Shown: positions 33,552 through 43,421, counted from the stretch's first letter. The stretch: 64,000 nucleotides of DNA from Ketobacter sp963922875 (GCA_963922875.1 CAWUJH010000003.1:310001-374000); one strand, 5' to 3'. Notes: generated from the sequence alone by a model not told the origin. A program made the numbers and translations.

Positions 33552-35402
33552 ATGCCGGTTTATCGTTCTAAAACATCCACCCAGGGTCGGAATATGGCGG
33601 GGGCTCGAGCCTTATGGCGCGCTACCGGCATGAAAGATGGTGATTTTAGTAAACCTATCGTGGCGGTGGCGAACTCTTTCACTCAATTCGTGCCGGGTCA
33701 TGTGCACTTAAAAGACTTAGGCCAGTTAGTTTGTCGGCAAATTGAACAGGCAGGCGGTGTTGCCAAAGAATTTAATACCATTGCTGTGGATGATGGTATT
33801 GCCATGGGCCATGATGGCATGCTTTATAGTTTGCCTTCGCGGGAAATAATTGCAGATTCAGTGGAATACATGGTGAACGCGCATTGCGCCGATGCCTTGG
33901 TGTGTATTTCCAATTGCGACAAGATCACTCCTGGAATGTTGATGGCGGCGTTACGGCTAAATATTCCTGTGATCTTTGTGTCCGGTGGTCCCATGGAAGC
34001 CGGAAAAACCAAACTGGCGGATAAAGTGATCAAACTGGATTTGGTGGACGCCATGGTGGCGGCGGCTGACCCCAATATTACCGATGAACAAGCGGATATG
34101 TACGAACGTAGTGCTTGCCCCACTTGTGGTTCTTGCTCCGGTATGTTTACGGCAAACTCAATGAACTGCCTAACCGAAGCATTGGGCTTGGCATTACCCG
34201 GTAACGGCACCGTATTAGCTACCCACAAAGACAGGGAGCGCTTATTCAAAGAAGCGGGTACGCGCATCGTCGATCTCGCGAAGCGCTATTATGAGCAGGA
34301 TGATGAATCTGTGTTACCCCGCTCAATTGCCTCGGTGAGTGCATTTGAAAATGCTATCACGCTGGATATTGCCATGGGTGGTTCCACCAATACCATCTTG
34401 CATTTGATGGCCGCCGCCCAAGAGGGTGAAGTGGACTTCGGTATGAGTGATATCGATCGTTTGTCGCGAGAAGTTCCACAGCTGTGCAAGGTTGCTCCGA
34501 ATACTCAGCAGTATCATATTGAAGATGTGCATCGTGCCGGCGGCATCATGTCGATTCTTGGTGAACTCAGTCGTGCCGGTTTATTAAAAACCGATGTGCC
34601 CACTATTCATTCGCCAACTATGGCAGCTGCCATCGCTAAATGGGATATCACTCTCACGGATGATGAGTCGGTGAAAGAATTTTTTAAAGCAGGTCCAGCG
34701 GGTATCCCTACTCAGGAAGCATTTAGTCAGGACTGTCGTTGGGAGAGTCTCGATCTGGATAGAGAAAACGGCTGTATTCGTTCATTAGAGCACGCCTATT
34801 CCCGCGAGGGCGGGCTTGCTGTGCTGTTTGGCAATATCGCTGAAAATGGTTGTGTGGTGAAAACGGCTGGTGTAGACGAAAGTATTCTGGTGTTCGAAGG
34901 GCCGGTTCGTATCTACGAAAGCCAGGATGCGGCGGTGAAAGGGATTCTTAACGATGAAGTGAGTGCTGGTGAAGTGGTCATTATTCGTTATGAAGGGCCA
35001 AAAGGTGGGCCTGGAATGCAAGAAATGCTTTATCCCACCAGTTATCTTAAATCGAAAGGCTTGGGTAAAAGCTGTGCGTTGCTCACAGATGGACGTTTCT
35101 CCGGTGGTACTTCGGGGCTTTCTATTGGTCATGTATCGCCAGAAGCAGCGGCTGGTGGTGCCATTGCGCTAGTTGAATCTGGTGACAGAATTAAAATCGA
35201 TATACCGAACCGAAGTATCGCCGTCTTAGTGAGTGATGAGGTTCTCGCGCAACGTCGCAGCAACATGAATGCAAAAGGCAAAGCCGGTTGGAAGCCAGAA
35301 CATCCAAGACCACGCAAAGTCAGTTCGGCATTGCGCGCCTACGCAGCCCTTGCTACGAGTGCAGATAGAGGTGGCGTGCGGGATGTTTCCCAGGTGGAAT
35401 GA
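33552..35402 (+). CDS. ilvD: Dihydroxy-acid dehydratase
   Basis: 616 residues, the normal length. Iron-sulfur ligand Cys residues occur in ISNCDKITPGM and SACPTCGSCSGMFTANSMNCL. The GGSTNTILH block, TDGRFSGGTSGLSIGHVSPEAA and the terminal KPEHPRPRKVSSALRAYA are diagnostic. The enzyme converts dihydroxy-isovalerate and dihydroxy-methylvalerate to the keto acids in valine and isoleucine synthesis. It stands alone, away from leuA. Confidence 0.97.
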   Translation: MPVYRSKTSTQGRNMAGARALWRATGMKDGDFSKPIVAVANSFTQFVPGHVHLKDLGQLVCRQIEQAGGVAKEFNTIAVDDGIAMGHDGMLYSLPSREIIADSVEYMVNAHCADALVCISNCDKITPGMLMAALRLNIPVIFVSGGPMEAGKTKLADKVIKLDLVDAMVAAADPNITDEQADMYERSACPTCGSCSGMFTANSMNCLTEALGLALPGNGTVLATHKDRERLFKEAGTRIVDLAKRYYEQDDESVLPRSIASVSAFENAITLDIAMGGSTNTILHLMAAAQEGEVDFGMSDIDRLSREVPQLCKVAPNTQQYHIEDVHRAGGIMSILGELSRAGLLKTDVPTIHSPTMAAAIAKWDITLTDDESVKEFFKAGPAGIPTQEAFSQDCRWESLDLDRENGCIRSLEHAYSREGGLAVLFGNIAENGCVVKTAGVDESILVFEGPVRIYESQDAAVKGILNDEVSAGEVVIIRYEGPKGGPGMQEMLYPTSYLKSKGLGKSCALLTDGRFSGGTSGLSIGHVSPEAAAGGAIALVESGDRIKIDIPNRSIAVLVSDEVLAQRRSNMNAKGKAGWKPEHPRPRKVSSALRAYAALATSADRGGVRDVSQVE

Positions 35403-35502
35403 TTTTAATTAGATCATTTCCTTCACAAAATCAGGGTTGTATTCTAGTTTTAACAGTGCAGTTGTAGTCAAAAACAATACATTGCAGCTAACGAGGTGCG
35501 CT

Positions 35503-35694
35503 ATGTCGCCAGAGTTAACGTTAAACATGAAGTGCCCTGCTTGTGGAGTAAAGACTGAAAAGTCGCTTTCACAGATCAAAGCCCAAAGAGAGTTTCATTG
35601 TGACTGTGGTTATTTTGCCGATTTGTCGCCGCGACCAATGCCAAAGCGTAAAGATCTGAGAAAAAGGACCCATAAAAAAGAGGCTGTTGCTTAA
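35503..35694 (+). CDS. Small zinc-ribbon protein
   Basis: 63 residues from the ATG at 35503, with GAGGTG upstream; the frame extends to 35437 without a site. It contains CPACG and, 20 residues later, CDCG, a four-Cys zinc ribbon, and then a very basic tail (KRKDLRKRTHKK) suited to nucleic-acid binding. The stop codon lies within the loop of a strong terminator hairpin. The function is unknown. Confidence 0.7.
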   Translation: MSPELTLNMKCPACGVKTEKSLSQIKAQREFHCDCGYFADLSPRPMPKRKDLRKRTHKKEAVA

Positions 35695-35711
35695 GCAACA
35701 GCCTCTTTTTT
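35674..35711. terminator. Strong bidirectional intrinsic terminator
   Basis: An 11-base GC-rich stem (GAGGCTGTTGC / GCAACAGCCTC) with a TTAA loop is flanked by six A on the left and six T on the right, so it works in both directions. It serves the zinc-ribbon gene and the converging methyltransferase-like gene. The loop contains the zinc-ribbon stop codon. Confidence 0.92.
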
Positions 35712-35727
35712 ATTCGAAATTCCAGTA

Positions 35728-36324
35728 TCACAGTTCAAAGGATACCTGAGCTGTGATGCCTTTGTTCCACTCAATAATTCTTTGCTCTATGGTAAACCAC
35801 GCATTTTCATGCACTAAGTAAGGCTTTCTCAGGTCAATAATGATAACGGTATTGGCATGACTGTGGTGGGCGATTAAATCTTTGTAGGTGGATAAGGGAT
35901 AGTGGAAACCGCAGGATTTAGAAGAGTAAATAAGATCAAACTTAAGATTTGGATCTAATACCGGATTGCTGGCGTCAACGAATTGGTAACGCATTCCACG
36001 CGCTTGCCATTGCTGTTCCAAATACTCTCGGGTTAAGTAAAACTGCATGGAATTGGCATCACCATAGTCAATATCCCGGACTTGATTGCTGGAGTTTTTG
36101 TTACTGTCACCGTCCAATAAGTACAAATCACAGCCGTACTTTTTCTGGAATAGCTCTGACTCAACGGCCAGTCCGCAGCCAATGTCAAGGATTGTGGCGG
36201 GTGGTGATTCTAGATGTTGATCCAGGATGTTGAATTTTTCCAGGCGACCAGCAAAAAAACGATCATTATTTGCCCAGATGCTAGACCATTTTTTATGCTG
36301 TTCTGGTTCAGTCAGTATTGTCAC
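35728..36324 (-). CDS. SAM-dependent methyltransferase-like protein
   Basis: About 198 residues if translation starts at the GTG at 36324, which has AGGAGGG nine bases upstream; the frame is open back to 36369. A Rossmann methyltransferase pattern is visible: ATILDIGCGLAVESELF for motif I, YLLDGD for the acidic end of strand 2 and FDLIYSSKSCGFHYPL for motif IV. The substrate is unknown. It is divergent from rlmJ. Confidence 0.7.
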   Translation of the reverse strand: MTILTEPEQHKKWSSIWANNDRFFAGRLEKFNILDQHLESPPATILDIGCGLAVESELFQKKYGCDLYLLDGDSNKNSSNQVRDIDYGDANSMQFYLTREYLEQQWQARGMRYQFVDASNPVLDPNLKFDLIYSSKSCGFHYPLSTYKDLIAHHSHANTVIIIDLRKPYLVHENAWFTIEQRIIEWNKGITAQVSFEL

Positions 36325-36545
36325 GATGCTTTCCCTCCTAAAGTCATAGGTTAAAGTCAGCGTAGTCAAGATTGTTCACTGTGTCCAAACTCACTGTGGT
36401 CAAGCTTAAGCTCTGACAACTGATTCAGAGACAATCTAAATACTGAAAAAAAAGACCATTTCAAGTATCCTCTACGACTTTTCACGCACCGCAAATCATC
36501 ACCAATCAGTAATGAAGTCATCACACTTGGTAGAGGAAATGGTAA

Positions 36546-37391
36546 TTGCTTAGTTATCGCCATGGGTATCACGCCGGTAATCACGCCGACGTGCTCAAAC
36601 ACTGGGTTCTAGTTCTGTGCTTGCAGTATTTAAAGCAGAAGGAGAAGCCCTTTTCTTATATTGATACCCACGCTGGCGCCGGGTGTTATGCGTTGGATAG
36701 TGTTTACGCCAATAAAACGGCAGAGTATCAGGAGGGAATCGTTAAATTGTGGCAACAGGCTTCAGCTTTACCTCCCTCATTTAAAGATTATGTCCAGCAA
36801 ATAAAAGAACTCAATGCCCATGGTCCATTAAAGTCCTATCCTGGCTCGCCATGGCTGGCCGCAAATTTATTGCGTGAGCAGGATACTTTGCGGTTGATAG
36901 AAATGCATCCATCGGATATCGAATTGCTGCAAGATAATATGGCTGGCGACCAGCGAGCAAAAATTATTGCGGGCGATGGATTTAAGGAAATTAAAGCCTT
37001 GTTACCGCCAGCAACTCGCCGTGGCTTAGTGTTAATGGACCCGTCCTATGAGCAAAAGAAGGATTATCAGCAGGCGCTCACCGCTGTGCGAGAAGGGTTA
37101 AAGCGCTTTGCAACGGGTACTTATGTGATTTGGTATCCATTGATTAACTCAGTATGGGCGCAGCGATTTTCTAGCCAGCTACAGTCCTTGCCGACTAAGG
37201 AGTGGTTGGACGCACAGCTAATGGTAAAACTACCGCCTGAGCGTCATGGTATGTATGGCAGCGGGCTTTTTATTATAAATCCACCTTGGCGTTTACAAGA
37301 GCAGCTAACAGAAGGGCTACCTGTTTTGGCACAATTGTTGGCTCAGGATGAGAGTGCTAATTTTCAATTGCAATCCGGTACGAATAAGTAG
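36546..37391 (+). CDS. rlmJ: 23S rRNA (adenine2030-N6)-methyltransferase RlmJ
   Basis: 281 residues. The N-terminus MLSYRHGYHAGNHADVLKHW and YIDTHAGAGCYAL match E. coli RlmJ closely, and the N6-adenine catalytic motif DPSYE (about 161-165) is present. The start is a TTG behind AGAGGA; starting there gives the conserved N-terminus. It methylates A2030 of 23S rRNA. The FKBP gene follows ten bases after its stop. Confidence 0.95.
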   Translation: MLSYRHGYHAGNHADVLKHWVLVLCLQYLKQKEKPFSYIDTHAGAGCYALDSVYANKTAEYQEGIVKLWQQASALPPSFKDYVQQIKELNAHGPLKSYPGSPWLAANLLREQDTLRLIEMHPSDIELLQDNMAGDQRAKIIAGDGFKEIKALLPPATRRGLVLMDPSYEQKKDYQQALTAVREGLKRFATGTYVIWYPLINSVWAQRFSSQLQSLPTKEWLDAQLMVKLPPERHGMYGSGLFIINPPWRLQEQLTEGLPVLAQLLAQDESANFQLQSGTNK

Positions 37392-37401
37392 GTAAATATT
37401 C

Positions 37402-37884
37402 ATGAATATTACGAAAGACACTGTGGTGAATTTCCATTATCAGTTGAAAGATGAAACAGGTACGTTGATTGAAAGCACCGAAGGCAGCCATCCCATGGCT
37501 TACTTGCATGGCTATGGCAATATTATTCCTGGATTGGAAAAGGCGATGGAGAACCATGGTGGTGGTGATACCTTCAGCGTAACGGTTCAGCCCGATCAAG
37601 GTTATGGAGAGCGCAAGGAAGTTCCTTTGCAACGTATTCCCATCAAACATTTGCAGGGGGCAAAAAAATGGCGTCCTGGCATGATTGCTTGGGTCGAAAC
37701 AGATCAGCAGCGTCGTCAGGTGACCGTTGCCAAAGTTGGCAAATTTAATGTGGACTGTGATCTAAACCATCCATTGGCAGGTAAAGTATTGGTGTTTGAA
37801 GTCGAAATTGTTGATGTTCGAGCGGCTTCTGCTGAGGAAGTCGCTCATGGCCACGCTCATGGTGTGGGTGGTCATCACCACTAA
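37402..37884 (+). CDS. SlyD-like FKBP-type peptidyl-prolyl isomerase
   Basis: 160 residues. It starts with KDTVVNFHYQLKDETGTLIEST and has the G-N-I-I-P-G-L-E-K-A-M core of SlyD FKBP domains, an inserted flap domain (about 70-125) and a His-rich tail ending HAHGVGGHHH that can bind nickel or other metals. It is a cytosolic prolyl isomerase and chaperone. It is translated right after rlmJ and its stop lies one base from the converging MBL gene's end. Confidence 0.93.
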   Translation: MNITKDTVVNFHYQLKDETGTLIESTEGSHPMAYLHGYGNIIPGLEKAMENHGGGDTFSVTVQPDQGYGERKEVPLQRIPIKHLQGAKKWRPGMIAWVETDQQRRQVTVAKVGKFNVDCDLNHPLAGKVLVFEVEIVDVRAASAEEVAHGHAHGVGGHHH

Positions 37885-37885
37885 T

Positions 37886-38965
37886 TTAACGATGCATACA
37901 GCTTGGTTTGGCATTCGGCAGCGCCATAGCGAGCGTGGCCTGCTGTCGCATAATGTCCATCACGCCCAATTTTCCTGGCAGTGTTTTTAGATTGGCTCCC
38001 CAATGGCGATAAAGGGTGTAGGCGTTGGTGACAATCCGCTCCGGCGAATCCCATTGGGCAAAGGGCAGAGACTGAAACTCGGCACTAAACACCACATCTT
38101 TCGCCGCCTCCAACGGTGTCATGGATTGCTGCCAACGACGATGCAACTGCTCATCAAGAAAATGCCAGTAGTCCAATGCCAATTGTACGGAGTGATTATC
38201 TGCTAAGGGGCCATGGCCTGGTACTATGCTATCGACAGGAAGAGCTTTTAACTTTTCTAAGCCACGCACCAGGTTGTCGAGAGGACCGCTCCACATTACT
38301 GGTGTGACGCCGACAAATAGGATGTCGCCGGAGTAGACTAGTTTTCGATCCGGAACGAATACAAGAGCGTCCCCATCGGTATGGCCTGGGCCTACCTCAA
38401 TCACCAGGATTTCAACACCATTAACGTTTAGGCAATATTCGCCGACAAAACTTTTATTAGGATCTGTGATTACCACGTCGCTGAAATCATAGGGTTTGAA
38501 CATATTGCTCATGTATTTACCAAAGGCGTCTAGTCCAAGCCACGGTAGGCTGCCCAAATATTTGCCACCAGTTTGCAGAGATCGCAGAGACAAGGGGTTA
38601 ATGTGGTGCATCTGATGGACGCAGGCTTGAGTAGCAATGATTTCTTTGTCCTTAAATAATTGATTGCCCCAGCAATGGTCACCATCCGCGTGCGTATTAA
38701 TTACGATTTCGATGGGAGAATTATCCAATATTGAATGACTGTGATGTAAAAATTCATGGGTAAATTGTAGATCCCAAAAGGTGTCAATCAATACGGTTTT
38801 CCCTTTGCAATCAAGCAAGCCAATATTGGTTTCTCCCCAGGAACCGTTCGGCACTAACCAGGCATAGCTGTCCTTGGCCACTTGATATAGGCCTTCTTTG
38901 TATTTGGCAACTTCACCGAATCGAGTGTGCTGGCGTTGAGGCCCCGCTAAGTACTTGGAATTCAT
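37886..38965 (-). CDS. MBL-fold metallohydrolase
   Basis: About 359 residues from the ATG at 38965; the frame extends to 39028. Metal motifs are NTHADGDHCWGN, where the usual HxHxDH reads HxDxDH, then a GPGHTDGDALVFVPDRKLVYSGD segment with the second His and the bridging Asp, and VPGHGPL with the last His. It is a metallo-beta-lactamase-fold hydrolase of a subgroup with this altered motif. The substrate is unknown. Confidence 0.85.
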   Translation of the reverse strand: MNSKYLAGPQRQHTRFGEVAKYKEGLYQVAKDSYAWLVPNGSWGETNIGLLDCKGKTVLIDTFWDLQFTHEFLHHSHSILDNSPIEIVINTHADGDHCWGNQLFKDKEIIATQACVHQMHHINPLSLRSLQTGGKYLGSLPWLGLDAFGKYMSNMFKPYDFSDVVITDPNKSFVGEYCLNVNGVEILVIEVGPGHTDGDALVFVPDRKLVYSGDILFVGVTPVMWSGPLDNLVRGLEKLKALPVDSIVPGHGPLADNHSVQLALDYWHFLDEQLHRRWQQSMTPLEAAKDVVFSAEFQSLPFAQWDSPERIVTNAYTLYRHWGANLKTLPGKLGVMDIMRQQATLAMALPNAKPSCMHR

Positions 38966-39104
38966 GGCTGTATTCTCTAGGGTGATGATTTTCTTTAGGT
39001 TTTTACACAAAACTGAGTAAATTGTCACGAAGATTGGGGGATGAGCTAGGCTTTAAGGATGTATCTTATCAATTTGGATCTAGCTAAGGATGAAGTTTGT
39101 TCGT

Positions 39105-41675
39105 ATGCAACGTTGGTACTCTGGGGCCAATGTTTTACACAATGCGTACACAGCATGGATAGTGCTTTTTTCTTCGGTTCTGTTAACCGTCGTTGCCTAT
39201 GTCCTGTCAAATCAATTCGTGCAACAACGTATACAGGATCGCTTCGATTTTCTATCAAGAGAGCTTGAAGCAGAAATAGAAAACCAGTTATTGGTTTATG
39301 AGCAAGTGTTGCGTAGTACGGTTTCTCTTATTTACGCCTCTGATGAACTCGATCGATCTGAGTTTGAGTTTTTTGTTAAAACGCTCCAGCTTGATAAATA
39401 CTGGCCGGGAATTCAGGGTATAGGGCTTAGTGTGTTGATTAGGCCGAATGAAAAGCAGGCTTTTGAACAGTCAATTCGTGCTGAAGGGTTTGATGGTTTT
39501 ACGGTATCTCCTTCAGGGGATCGTCAACTTTACTCAGCGATTAAATATTTAGAACCTTTTGATTGGCGAAATCGACGAGCCTTTGGCTACGATATGTATA
39601 GTAACCCGGTACGACGGGAAGCCATGGATCGTGCCTGGCAAACTGGTGAGGTGGCCACTTCAGGCAAAATTATTTTAGTTCAGGAAACGGATACCGATCG
39701 TCAAAATGGTTTTTTGACTTACCTACCAGTGTACCGGTCAAAGCAGGTTCCAACATCGCAGAGGGAAAGGCAGGAGCAACTAATAGGTTGGGTTTATGCC
39801 GCATTCAGAGCCAAGGATTTAATGATTGGTGTCACCGGTGGTGATACTTTTGCTATTCATTTTGCTATTTATGATGGAGAAGAAATATCACCGGATGCAT
39901 TGTTGTATCAAAGCCCAAGAGATTCGCAGTTACAATCGATTAGCGCTTTGCGGAGGTCCAGTACTTTAAAGCTACAGGGACACCCCTGGACGTTAGATTT
40001 TGAGGCGGGTACTAAATTTTTAGAGGAGATAAGCAATAAGAATTTGCCGCAGTATGTTGTGGTTGCGGGTTTAACAGTCGACCTATTGCTCTTCTACGTT
40101 ATCATGTCATTGTCGTTCGTTAACCGAAAAGTTGAACAGCTTGCGCAAGAAAAGACCCAAGATCTAATTGCAGCTCACACGGCGATAAAGAAACAAACGG
40201 CATTCGCGAATACTATAGTGGATAAGCTTCCTTTGGTTTTGGTGGTTAAAGATCTTGGTTCTGGAAGGGTTATTCGCACTAACGAGTTCGCTAATGACTT
40301 ATTCGATGATGGAAGCGAAGAAGGTAAGAGCTTATTCAAACAGTTTCAGCAGCGCTTAACCAAACATTTTCAGTCCAGTGAAACCGATGAAAGCGGCGTA
40401 TCTGGCAACGACATCGACATTCTGACCTTGCAGGGTCAACGTTGGTTTAACGCGCAAAAAATAGTGATTGAAGACGACTCCATGGAGCAGGGGTATTCGC
40501 TTTTAGTGGCTACGGATATTACTGAACGCGTCAATTCCGAGGATCGATTTCAGTCGCTGTTTGAGTTGGCACCATCAGGCTTGCTGTTGGTGGATAGTGA
40601 GTTACGAATTAAGCAAGTTAATCATACTTTGTGTGAAATGTTAGGCTATTCGCCCACTCAATTTTTGAGTAAAACGGTCCCCCAAATTTTAGTGTTTCAA
40701 ACCTCTTCAGAGCAAAATCAACTGACAAAACTGATTCACCAGTTAAGCATTACTCAGCCATTGTTTAAAGCTTGCCAGGTGCAAACTGCGACGGGTGATC
40801 AAGTTGATGTGGAAATCTCAGTAAAATTATTACCCTCTGAAGAAGATAAGTATTGGTTGTTGGCCATATCAGATGTATCTGGCCATGTTCGGCTGGTAAA
40901 GCAATTGGAAAACGCAAGCCGCTATAAATCCGAGTTTCTAGCCAGCATGTCTCACGAGCTAAGAACGCCGTTGAACTCGGTGATTGGATTTACCACCAGA
41001 ATTCAAAAAAGTATTGGCCACAGCCTGGACAGTCGTAACTATGATGCGCTGGAAGCTGTGAACCGTAATGCTCATCAGCTGTTGGCTTTGATTAATGACA
41101 TTCTCGATCTTTCTAAAATCGAAGCAGGGCGAATGGAGGTATTGCCGGTTGAGGTGGATGTCAGGCAGCTACTGGATATTCATTTACAGTCATTGTTACC
41201 CATGGCAAAGACCAAGGGCCTGGATTTTCGAATAAATTTAACGCCAGTGCCCATCGTTATGAACACGGACAAGAATCTGATTCTTCGTATTGTGAATAAC
41301 CTAGTATCCAATGCCATTAAGTATACCGATGAAGGTGAAATTCGGGTTAGCTTAGAATTGTATGAGGATTCCGTCTGGGGAGAATCTTTGCGGCTGCGAG
41401 TGAGTGATTCTGGCATTGGGATCACTCATCAAGATCAGGCTAAGTTATTTAGTGAATTTATACGGCTGGATGATGCCAGAAGCCATGCGGTGGAAGGAAC
41501 CGGATTAGGTTTGGCTATCACAGCCCGGTTGGTTGATATGCTTGAAGGTCGAATTAAGGTCGCCAGTATATATGGAGAGGGCAGTACTTTTACTGTGGAG
41601 CTGCCCCTGTCAGTAGCTGAATTCTCAGGCCTGGATAACACCGTAATCTCATTGACAGAACAGGGACAGCAATAG
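39105..41675 (+). CDS. CHASE-PAS-PAS sensor histidine kinase
   Basis: About 856 residues from ATG 39105, spaced eight bases from AAGGATGAAG; an ATG at 39090 is the alternative. A membrane helix (~15-35) is followed by a periplasmic CHASE domain with the GIGLSVLIR and RRAFGYDMYSNPVRREAMDRAWQTGE blocks, and a second helix near 330. Two PAS regions (~365-490 and ~490-610) precede the HisKA H-box MSHELRTPLN and the HATPase boxes NLVSNAIKYT, SDSGIGI and GTGLGL. It has no receiver domain and no response regulator beside it. CHASE domains sense small extracellular molecules. Confidence 0.9.
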   Translation: MQRWYSGANVLHNAYTAWIVLFSSVLLTVVAYVLSNQFVQQRIQDRFDFLSRELEAEIENQLLVYEQVLRSTVSLIYASDELDRSEFEFFVKTLQLDKYWPGIQGIGLSVLIRPNEKQAFEQSIRAEGFDGFTVSPSGDRQLYSAIKYLEPFDWRNRRAFGYDMYSNPVRREAMDRAWQTGEVATSGKIILVQETDTDRQNGFLTYLPVYRSKQVPTSQRERQEQLIGWVYAAFRAKDLMIGVTGGDTFAIHFAIYDGEEISPDALLYQSPRDSQLQSISALRRSSTLKLQGHPWTLDFEAGTKFLEEISNKNLPQYVVVAGLTVDLLLFYVIMSLSFVNRKVEQLAQEKTQDLIAAHTAIKKQTAFANTIVDKLPLVLVVKDLGSGRVIRTNEFANDLFDDGSEEGKSLFKQFQQRLTKHFQSSETDESGVSGNDIDILTLQGQRWFNAQKIVIEDDSMEQGYSLLVATDITERVNSEDRFQSLFELAPSGLLLVDSELRIKQVNHTLCEMLGYSPTQFLSKTVPQILVFQTSSEQNQLTKLIHQLSITQPLFKACQVQTATGDQVDVEISVKLLPSEEDKYWLLAISDVSGHVRLVKQLENASRYKSEFLASMSHELRTPLNSVIGFTTRIQKSIGHSLDSRNYDALEAVNRNAHQLLALINDILDLSKIEAGRMEVLPVEVDVRQLLDIHLQSLLPMAKTKGLDFRINLTPVPIVMNTDKNLILRIVNNLVSNAIKYTDEGEIRVSLELYEDSVWGESLRLRVSDSGIGITHQDQAKLFSEFIRLDDARSHAVEGTGLGLAITARLVDMLEGRIKVASIYGEGSTFTVELPLSVAEFSGLDNTVISLTEQGQQ

Positions 41676-41811
41676 AAAAGCGGTAGGAAAGCTGTAATTA
41701 GTATTCGGTTTACTGGCTGATTAACCAGCAGGAGGGTAGTCAGCCGGTGAAAATGATACTAAGATACCGGGTCTCGCGGCTGGGGGTAAGCCGTTGTTTT
41801 AATCCATTTCC

Positions 41812-42240
41812 ATGGTGAAAATGCTTATGACAATCGAACATCCTGGTAGCCATCGGGATACCCATTCCGTGGTCATAGGTTATATTTTGTGGATTTTTGG
41901 TTTTATGGGAGCTCATCGCTTCTATTTTGGCAAACCTGTGACCGGTACTATTTGGTTTTTTACACTGGGTTTGTTTTTTATTGGCTGGATCGTCGATTTA
42001 TTATTTATTCCAGCCATGGATAGGGAAGCCAGCATCCGGTACTGTCCGGGCTCGACGGATTATACCATTGCCTGGATATTGCTAACCTTTTTAGGGGTGT
42101 TTGGGATCCACCGGTTTTACATGGGAAAATGGTTTACTGGAATATTGTACTTGCTCACCGGAGGACTTTTCTTGGTGGGGTACTTGTACGACTACTGGAC
42201 ACTTAACAAGCAGGTCGATTTGATTAATCGGTATGCCTAA
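41812..42240 (+). CDS. Protein with two TM2 domains
   Basis: 142 residues. Two repeats of the TM2 pattern occur, each a pair of helices with the conserved turn: VIGYILWIFGFMGAHRFYFGKPVTG followed by GLFFIGWIVDLLFIP, and AWILLTFLGVFGIHRFYMGKWFTG followed by GLFLVGYLYDYWTLN. TM2 proteins are small membrane proteins of unclear function. The ribosome site is poor; ATG 41812 or 41827 could be used. Confidence 0.85.
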   Translation: MVKMLMTIEHPGSHRDTHSVVIGYILWIFGFMGAHRFYFGKPVTGTIWFFTLGLFFIGWIVDLLFIPAMDREASIRYCPGSTDYTIAWILLTFLGVFGIHRFYMGKWFTGILYLLTGGLFLVGYLYDYWTLNKQVDLINRYA

Positions 42241-42278
42241 AAAATTCAATTAAAACAGATAGTTCTGGAGCTTTTAGT

Positions 42279-43421
42279 ATGCTAGTGGGAATACCCAAGG
42301 AGATCTATCCAGGGGAGAATCGGGTCGCCGTAATCCCTGCAGGTATCCAAACCCTGATTAATGCAGGATTTGATGTTGTGGTTCAAAGTGGTGCGGGGGA
42401 AGCATCACATTATAGTGACGATGAGTTTCGCAACGCTGGGGCAAGCATTGCGCCTGATGACAAATCTTTTTATGACCAGTCAGACATCGTTCTGAAAGTG
42501 CGTCAACCACTGGCAGAAGAGTTACCGCTTATTAAGGAAGGTGCTTCGCTAATTTGCATGATGGACGCTTGGTTCAATTTGCCAATGGTTCAACAATTAG
42601 CGCAAAGAAATATTCGTAGTTTTGCCTTGGAATTTATTCCTCGAATCACTCGTGCGCAAAGTATGGATGTGTTGAGCTCCATGGCGGCAATTTCTGGCTA
42701 CCGCGCAGTGCTAGCGGGTGCCATGGCGTTACCACAGTATTTCCCCATGTTGATGACTGCCGCAGGCACGATACATCCCGCTAAAGTGTTTGTTATTGGT
42801 GCTGGAGTTGCGGGCTTAATGGCTATTTCCACCGCACGTCGCCTGGGCGCAGTCGTCGAAGCCTATGACACCCGAGTGGAAGTTCGTGAGCAGGTCGAGA
42901 GTTTGGGCGCAAAATTCGTAGAGTTCGATTTGCCCACAGAAGAAGGTGCGGCCACCGGTGGTTATGCAAAACAACAATCGGAAGCATTTTATAAGGCTCA
43001 ACAAGAGCAAATGGCGGCTAAAGTGGCACAGTCTGATCTGGTGATCACAACGGCGGCTATTCCCGGTAGACCTTCTCCCCGGCTAATCACTTCCGACATG
43101 ATCAAATGTATGAAAAAGGGCTCGGTCATTGTGGATTTGGCGGCAGAACGTGGTGGTAATGCCGAAGGCACCGAAAAGAATCAAAAAGTGTTTGTCGACG
43201 GTGTAACTCTTATTGGTTATATCGATCACCCATCTCGGGTGCCGGTTCATGCTTCTCAGCTCTATACCAAAAACATCACCACTTTCCTGCTTAACATGGT
43301 GAAAGAGGGTCAGTTGGAACCCGATATGGGCGATGAAATTGTGGCAGCAACTCTGGTTACAGAGGCTGGTGAAATTAAACACGAAGGTTTACGAGAAGCC
43401 GCTGTTAAGGAGGCGAACTAA
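42279..43421 (+). CDS. pntA: NAD(P) transhydrogenase subunit alpha part 1
   Basis: 380 residues. It begins GIPKEIYPGENRVAVIPAG and carries the NAD-binding segment VFVIGAGVAGLMAISTARRLGAVVEAYDTR and the ERGGNAEGTE region. It is domain I of the proton-translocating transhydrogenase, the NAD(H)-binding part. In this organism the alpha chain is split, so the membrane part is a separate gene overlapping by one base. The enzyme uses the proton gradient to make NADPH from NADH. Confidence 0.95.
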   Translation: MLVGIPKEIYPGENRVAVIPAGIQTLINAGFDVVVQSGAGEASHYSDDEFRNAGASIAPDDKSFYDQSDIVLKVRQPLAEELPLIKEGASLICMMDAWFNLPMVQQLAQRNIRSFALEFIPRITRAQSMDVLSSMAAISGYRAVLAGAMALPQYFPMLMTAAGTIHPAKVFVIGAGVAGLMAISTARRLGAVVEAYDTRVEVREQVESLGAKFVEFDLPTEEGAATGGYAKQQSEAFYKAQQEQMAAKVAQSDLVITTAAIPGRPSPRLITSDMIKCMKKGSVIVDLAAERGGNAEGTEKNQKVFVDGVTLIGYIDHPSRVPVHASQLYTKNITTFLLNMVKEGQLEPDMGDEIVAATLVTEAGEIKHEGLREAAVKEAN

